Of a stretch of 8,473 nucleotides of DNA, positions 6,766 through 8,473 are shown piece by piece. The notes under the pieces are model-generated. The model was not told the origin of the DNA and did not search any database. It saw nothing but the letters and a program-made list of their open reading frames with translations. This DNA is from Pseudomonadota bacterium (lineage in GTDB: Bacteria > Myxococcota_A > Polyangia > Polyangiales > Polyangiaceae). Position 1 is the stretch's first letter, and each line of letters starts with the position of its first letter. Where the stretch lies: the NCBI GenBank assembly GCA_023428245.1, contig JAEYYX010000028.1, positions 1 through 8,473 of the forward strand, written 5' to 3'. A program made the position numbers and the translations under genes.

Positions 6766-6810
6766 CCTGAGGAAGGAAAGGAGAAGGGCGCGGAGAACCC
6801 CGCCGCGCCC
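6766..6810 (-). terminator. Intrinsic terminator after the 306-residue gene
   Basis: On the minus strand GGGCGCGG (6810-6803) and CCGCGCCC (6793-6786) form a perfect 8-bp stem with a 9-base loop. A T-rich tract (TTCTCCTTTCCTT) follows. It starts 15 bases after the upstream stop codon and lies 23 bases before the ATPase start codon, so the ATPase is probably transcribed from its own promoter or by partial read-through. Confidence 0.8.
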
Positions 6811-6824
6811 TCACTTGTTCAGCG

Positions 6825-7745
6825 TTAGGAAACGAATGGACCTCCGGTGCTCGCGCCGTTGGAGCTCGCGCTGCCCGCCGCGATGGCCGCGGCCGCGTCA
6901 GGAACGGCCGCCGGAATCGCGGCGCCTGCTGCTGCGTCCGGCTCAGCTGTCGCTGCCTGGAACCTGTCCGCGGTGGGAGCGGGGGCTTCCTTTTTGCGCC
7001 CGCCGCGGCCTTGGTAGAGGCTCGGGATGATGGTGTCGACGTCGCCCTCGTTCCAGCGCACGTAGGAGACGGCGCGACGCAGGTCCCCATACGCTTTCAC
7101 GAAGAGACTAAACGCGCGCACGCGCAGGTCACCGCTCTTGGCGATCTCGGCGGGGCCCTGCTCGCGGAGACCGACCGCCTGAATGAGCCAGCTCACGAGC
7201 TTCTCAGCGCGCGCGAGCTCCGATTCGGTCGTGGCACATTTCCCGGTGATACTGTCCCAGCTGGCCCGGAAGACGTGCACGAGCATCTGCAGGTCCGCTT
7301 GCACGTTCTTGTAGCCGTTCGCGCCCTTGAGGTTTTGGAGCCCGTCCCCGCTGATGAGCCCGCGTTTGGCGAGAGTTGTCGCGTCGGCGACGAGGAGCTC
7401 CCGGAGCCTGACAGCCTCCTCGAACATCGGCCGCAGGTGATCCTGGGGCTGAGAAGCGACGAGGTGTGCCGTGTGAGCGAAAGCGAGCGCCATGGCGTAC
7501 TCGCCGAGGCGGTCGAGGTTCTGAATGTCGAAAGAGGGAAGGTCCGCGACGATCTTGTCCCGCAGCCTATTCACCTCCGGAATCACGCCCGCCGCCGTGT
7601 TCACGGCGGACATGACGTCGAGGTTGATCGCAACGAGCGTCTGGGGCGCGAGCGCCTCGAGCTCCCCGACGACATTCTCAAAAGCATCAGCCAAACTCTG
7701 GTCCCCAAAGGGCGACTCCGCGGGCGTAAAATCAATCTCTGCCAT
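6825..7745 (-). CDS. Hypothetical protein, helical core with Ala-rich tail
   Basis: Encodes 306 residues; I do not recognise the family. Residues ~15-245 look mostly alpha-helical and soluble, with conserved-looking blocks LGEYAMALAFAHTAHL (80-95), RLRELLVADATTLAKRGLI (113-131), NLKGANGYKNVQADLQMLV (138-156) and FVKAYGDLRRAVSYVRWNEGD (215-235). A short basic patch GRGGRKKE (246-253) is followed by a disordered Ala/Pro/Ser tail to the end. There is no signal peptide or membrane segment. The ATG at 7745 is preferred because AAGGA lies nine bases upstream (7755-7759). The frame stays open for 28 further codons, to 7829, but those residues (MSRSGVRCSG...) look non-coding. It is on the same strand as, and 81 bases from, the ATPase gene, with a terminator between. 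A structural or adaptor role with that ATPase is only a guess. Confidence 0.82.
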   Translation of the reverse strand: MAEIDFTPAESPFGDQSLADAFENVVGELEALAPQTLVAINLDVMSAVNTAAGVIPEVNRLRDKIVADLPSFDIQNLDRLGEYAMALAFAHTAHLVASQPQDHLRPMFEEAVRLRELLVADATTLAKRGLISGDGLQNLKGANGYKNVQADLQMLVHVFRASWDSITGKCATTESELARAEKLVSWLIQAVGLREQGPAEIAKSGDLRVRAFSLFVKAYGDLRRAVSYVRWNEGDVDTIIPSLYQGRGGRKKEAPAPTADRFQAATAEPDAAAGAAIPAAVPDAAAAIAAGSASSNGASTGGPFVS

Positions 7746-8117
7746 TGTTGCTGTTCCTTCTTTGAAAAGGCGCTTCCCCAATCCCCAGCACCACGCTCGG
7801 CCCGAGCAGCGCACTCCTGAACGACTCATTCGTGTGGAGCAGGGCGAAAATTCCCTACAGCAGGGCCCGAGGGTGCGAGTTTTCGTGAGGCGGCTCGTTT
7901 TGGCTCAAGCGATGCGCTTGCGGAGCGACGTTTGAACGACGGGCCAAATGGGGGTGCGCTCACGGAGCGCTACTGGATGGCGGGCCGGATGGGCTGAATG
8001 CTCGCGGGGCGTGGCTAAATCGCTTTCGGTGCGGAGTGCTTGCGCAGTGAGGGCGGAACAGACGCGACTGGAGCGCAGGGATCGGAGAGCGTCTTGTTGT
8101 GATCTGGCAGCGAATCA
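7746..8117. other. Gene-free stretch with probable upstream region of the hypothetical gene
   Basis: No reading frame here has a start, a ribosome site and a protein-like composition. The first ~100 bases should contain the promoter of the minus-strand hypothetical gene, but I see no convincing -35/-10 pair. A perfect CAAGCG-ATG-CGCTTG dyad lies at 7906-7920. A plus-strand frame that stays open from 7821 to ~7995 lacks an ATG start and its periodicity reflects the DNA repeats, so I do not call it a gene. Confidence 0.5.
7913..8011. repeat. Three imperfect 42-bp-spaced repeats
   Basis: TGCGCTTGCGGAGCG (7913-7927), TGCGCTCACGGAGCG (7955-7969) and a decayed TGCTCGCGGGGCG (7999-8011) are spaced at 42 bases by their shared CGG(A/G)GCG ends. 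A second shared block, CGGGCC(AA/GG)ATGGG, occurs at 7940 and 7981. The spacing equals that of the strong array at 8157-8473, though the sequences are only loosely alike. Confidence 0.5.
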
Positions 8118-8118
8118 G

Positions 8119-8473
8119 GAGTGAGCTGCTGACGATGACATCACGATGGTTCCCGGGAGGCGGCTAGCTGCTTTCGGAATATCCAGAGGTCGTGTCCGGA
8201 GGCAGCTGGCTGCTTCTGGAGACGGAAGAAGGGTTCCCTCGGGGTAGCTGGCTGCTTTCTGAGGAACTAAGGCTCGCGTTTCGAGGCAGCTAGCTGCTTT
8301 CGGAGTATCCAGAGGGCGTGTCCGGAGGCAGCTCGCTGCTTCGGAGAAGGGCGAGGATGGTTTTCTGAGGCAGCTGGCTGCTTGGGGGAGACGGTAGGAG
8401 GGTTCCGTCGAGGCAGCTGGCTGCTTTCTGAGGAACTGGGGCGGTGATTTGAGGCAGCGGGCTGGGGTGGGGG
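8119..8473. repeat. 42-bp-period minisatellite with a conserved dyad core
   Basis: A core close to GAGGCAGCTGGCTGCTTTC recurs at 8157, 8199, 8241, 8283, 8325, 8367, 8410 and 8451 (the last degenerate), with spacings of 42, 42, 42, 42, 42, 43 and 41. A decayed AGCTGCT in phase at 8124 suggests an earlier unit. The core is a dyad, GCAGCTNGCTGC, whose middle base varies (A, G or C) while the arms are mostly kept. The ~23-base sequences between cores are not unique: the one after 8157 recurs after 8283, that after 8199 recurs after 8367, and that after 8241 begins like the one after 8410. A block of three units was therefore duplicated. The array reaches the window edge and may continue. Confidence 0.88.

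Noticed and set aside
7011..7820. Long plus-strand open frame opposite the 306-residue gene
   Set aside because: It lies wholly antisense to a gene with a ribosome site, a terminator and protein-like composition; such mirror frames are common at this GC content.
8157..8405. Coding 14-residue repeat (GSWLLSE...) on the plus strand
   Set aside because: TAG arises inside several cores (CTAGC) and TGA occurs between others; the frame also slips at the 43-base spacing. No frame stays open across the array on either strand.
8119..8473. CRISPR array
   Set aside because: The repeat (~19 bases) and period (42) are too short for usual arrays, the cores are degenerate, and the intervening sequences recur instead of being unique. 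No cas gene is present.

Overview
The window is high-GC bacterial chromosome. Several things fit a myxobacterium of the Polyangiales/Sorangium type: a secreted xylanase behind a Gly/Ser/Ala/Pro linker, a HerA-like ATPase next to a lineage-restricted hypothetical protein, and repeat-rich intergenic DNA. That placement is inference, because there is no rRNA or other marker gene here.

Layout, left to right. Positions 1-798 (+) hold the 3' part of a GH11 endo-1,4-beta-xylanase, followed by two tandem terminator-like hairpins that are copies of each other (815-907). Positions 1006-2451 (-) encode a ClsA-type cardiolipin synthase with two HKD motifs. A small cupin protein lies at 2620-3006 (+). An AraC-family regulator follows at 3040-4028 (-). 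It is broken by a 143-bp insertion with TA target duplications and imperfect terminal inverted repeats (3496-3640); removing the insertion in silico restores one 281-codon frame. A dyad-rich control region (about 4182-4231) precedes qorB, an NAD(P)H:quinone oxidoreductase gene (4274-5134, +).

A 19-unit pentanucleotide microsatellite (5235-5329) runs into the 3' end of a HerA-like ATPase gene (5301-6743, -) and supplies its last codons and stop. Upstream of that ATPase, behind a good intrinsic terminator, is an unrecognised 306-residue protein (6825-7745, -). The last ~730 bases carry no convincing gene. They hold a degenerate 42-bp-period minisatellite, strong from 8157 to the window end and with a weaker family at 7913-8011.

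Most genes look independent. The only plausible functional links are the AraC remnant beside the divergent qorB (lost regulation of a redox enzyme) and the ATPase/hypothetical pair (same strand, but separated by a terminator). The most notable observation is the non-autonomous element that split the AraC gene; the 42-bp array and the microsatellite-built gene end come next. No defence, CRISPR or biosynthetic system is visible.
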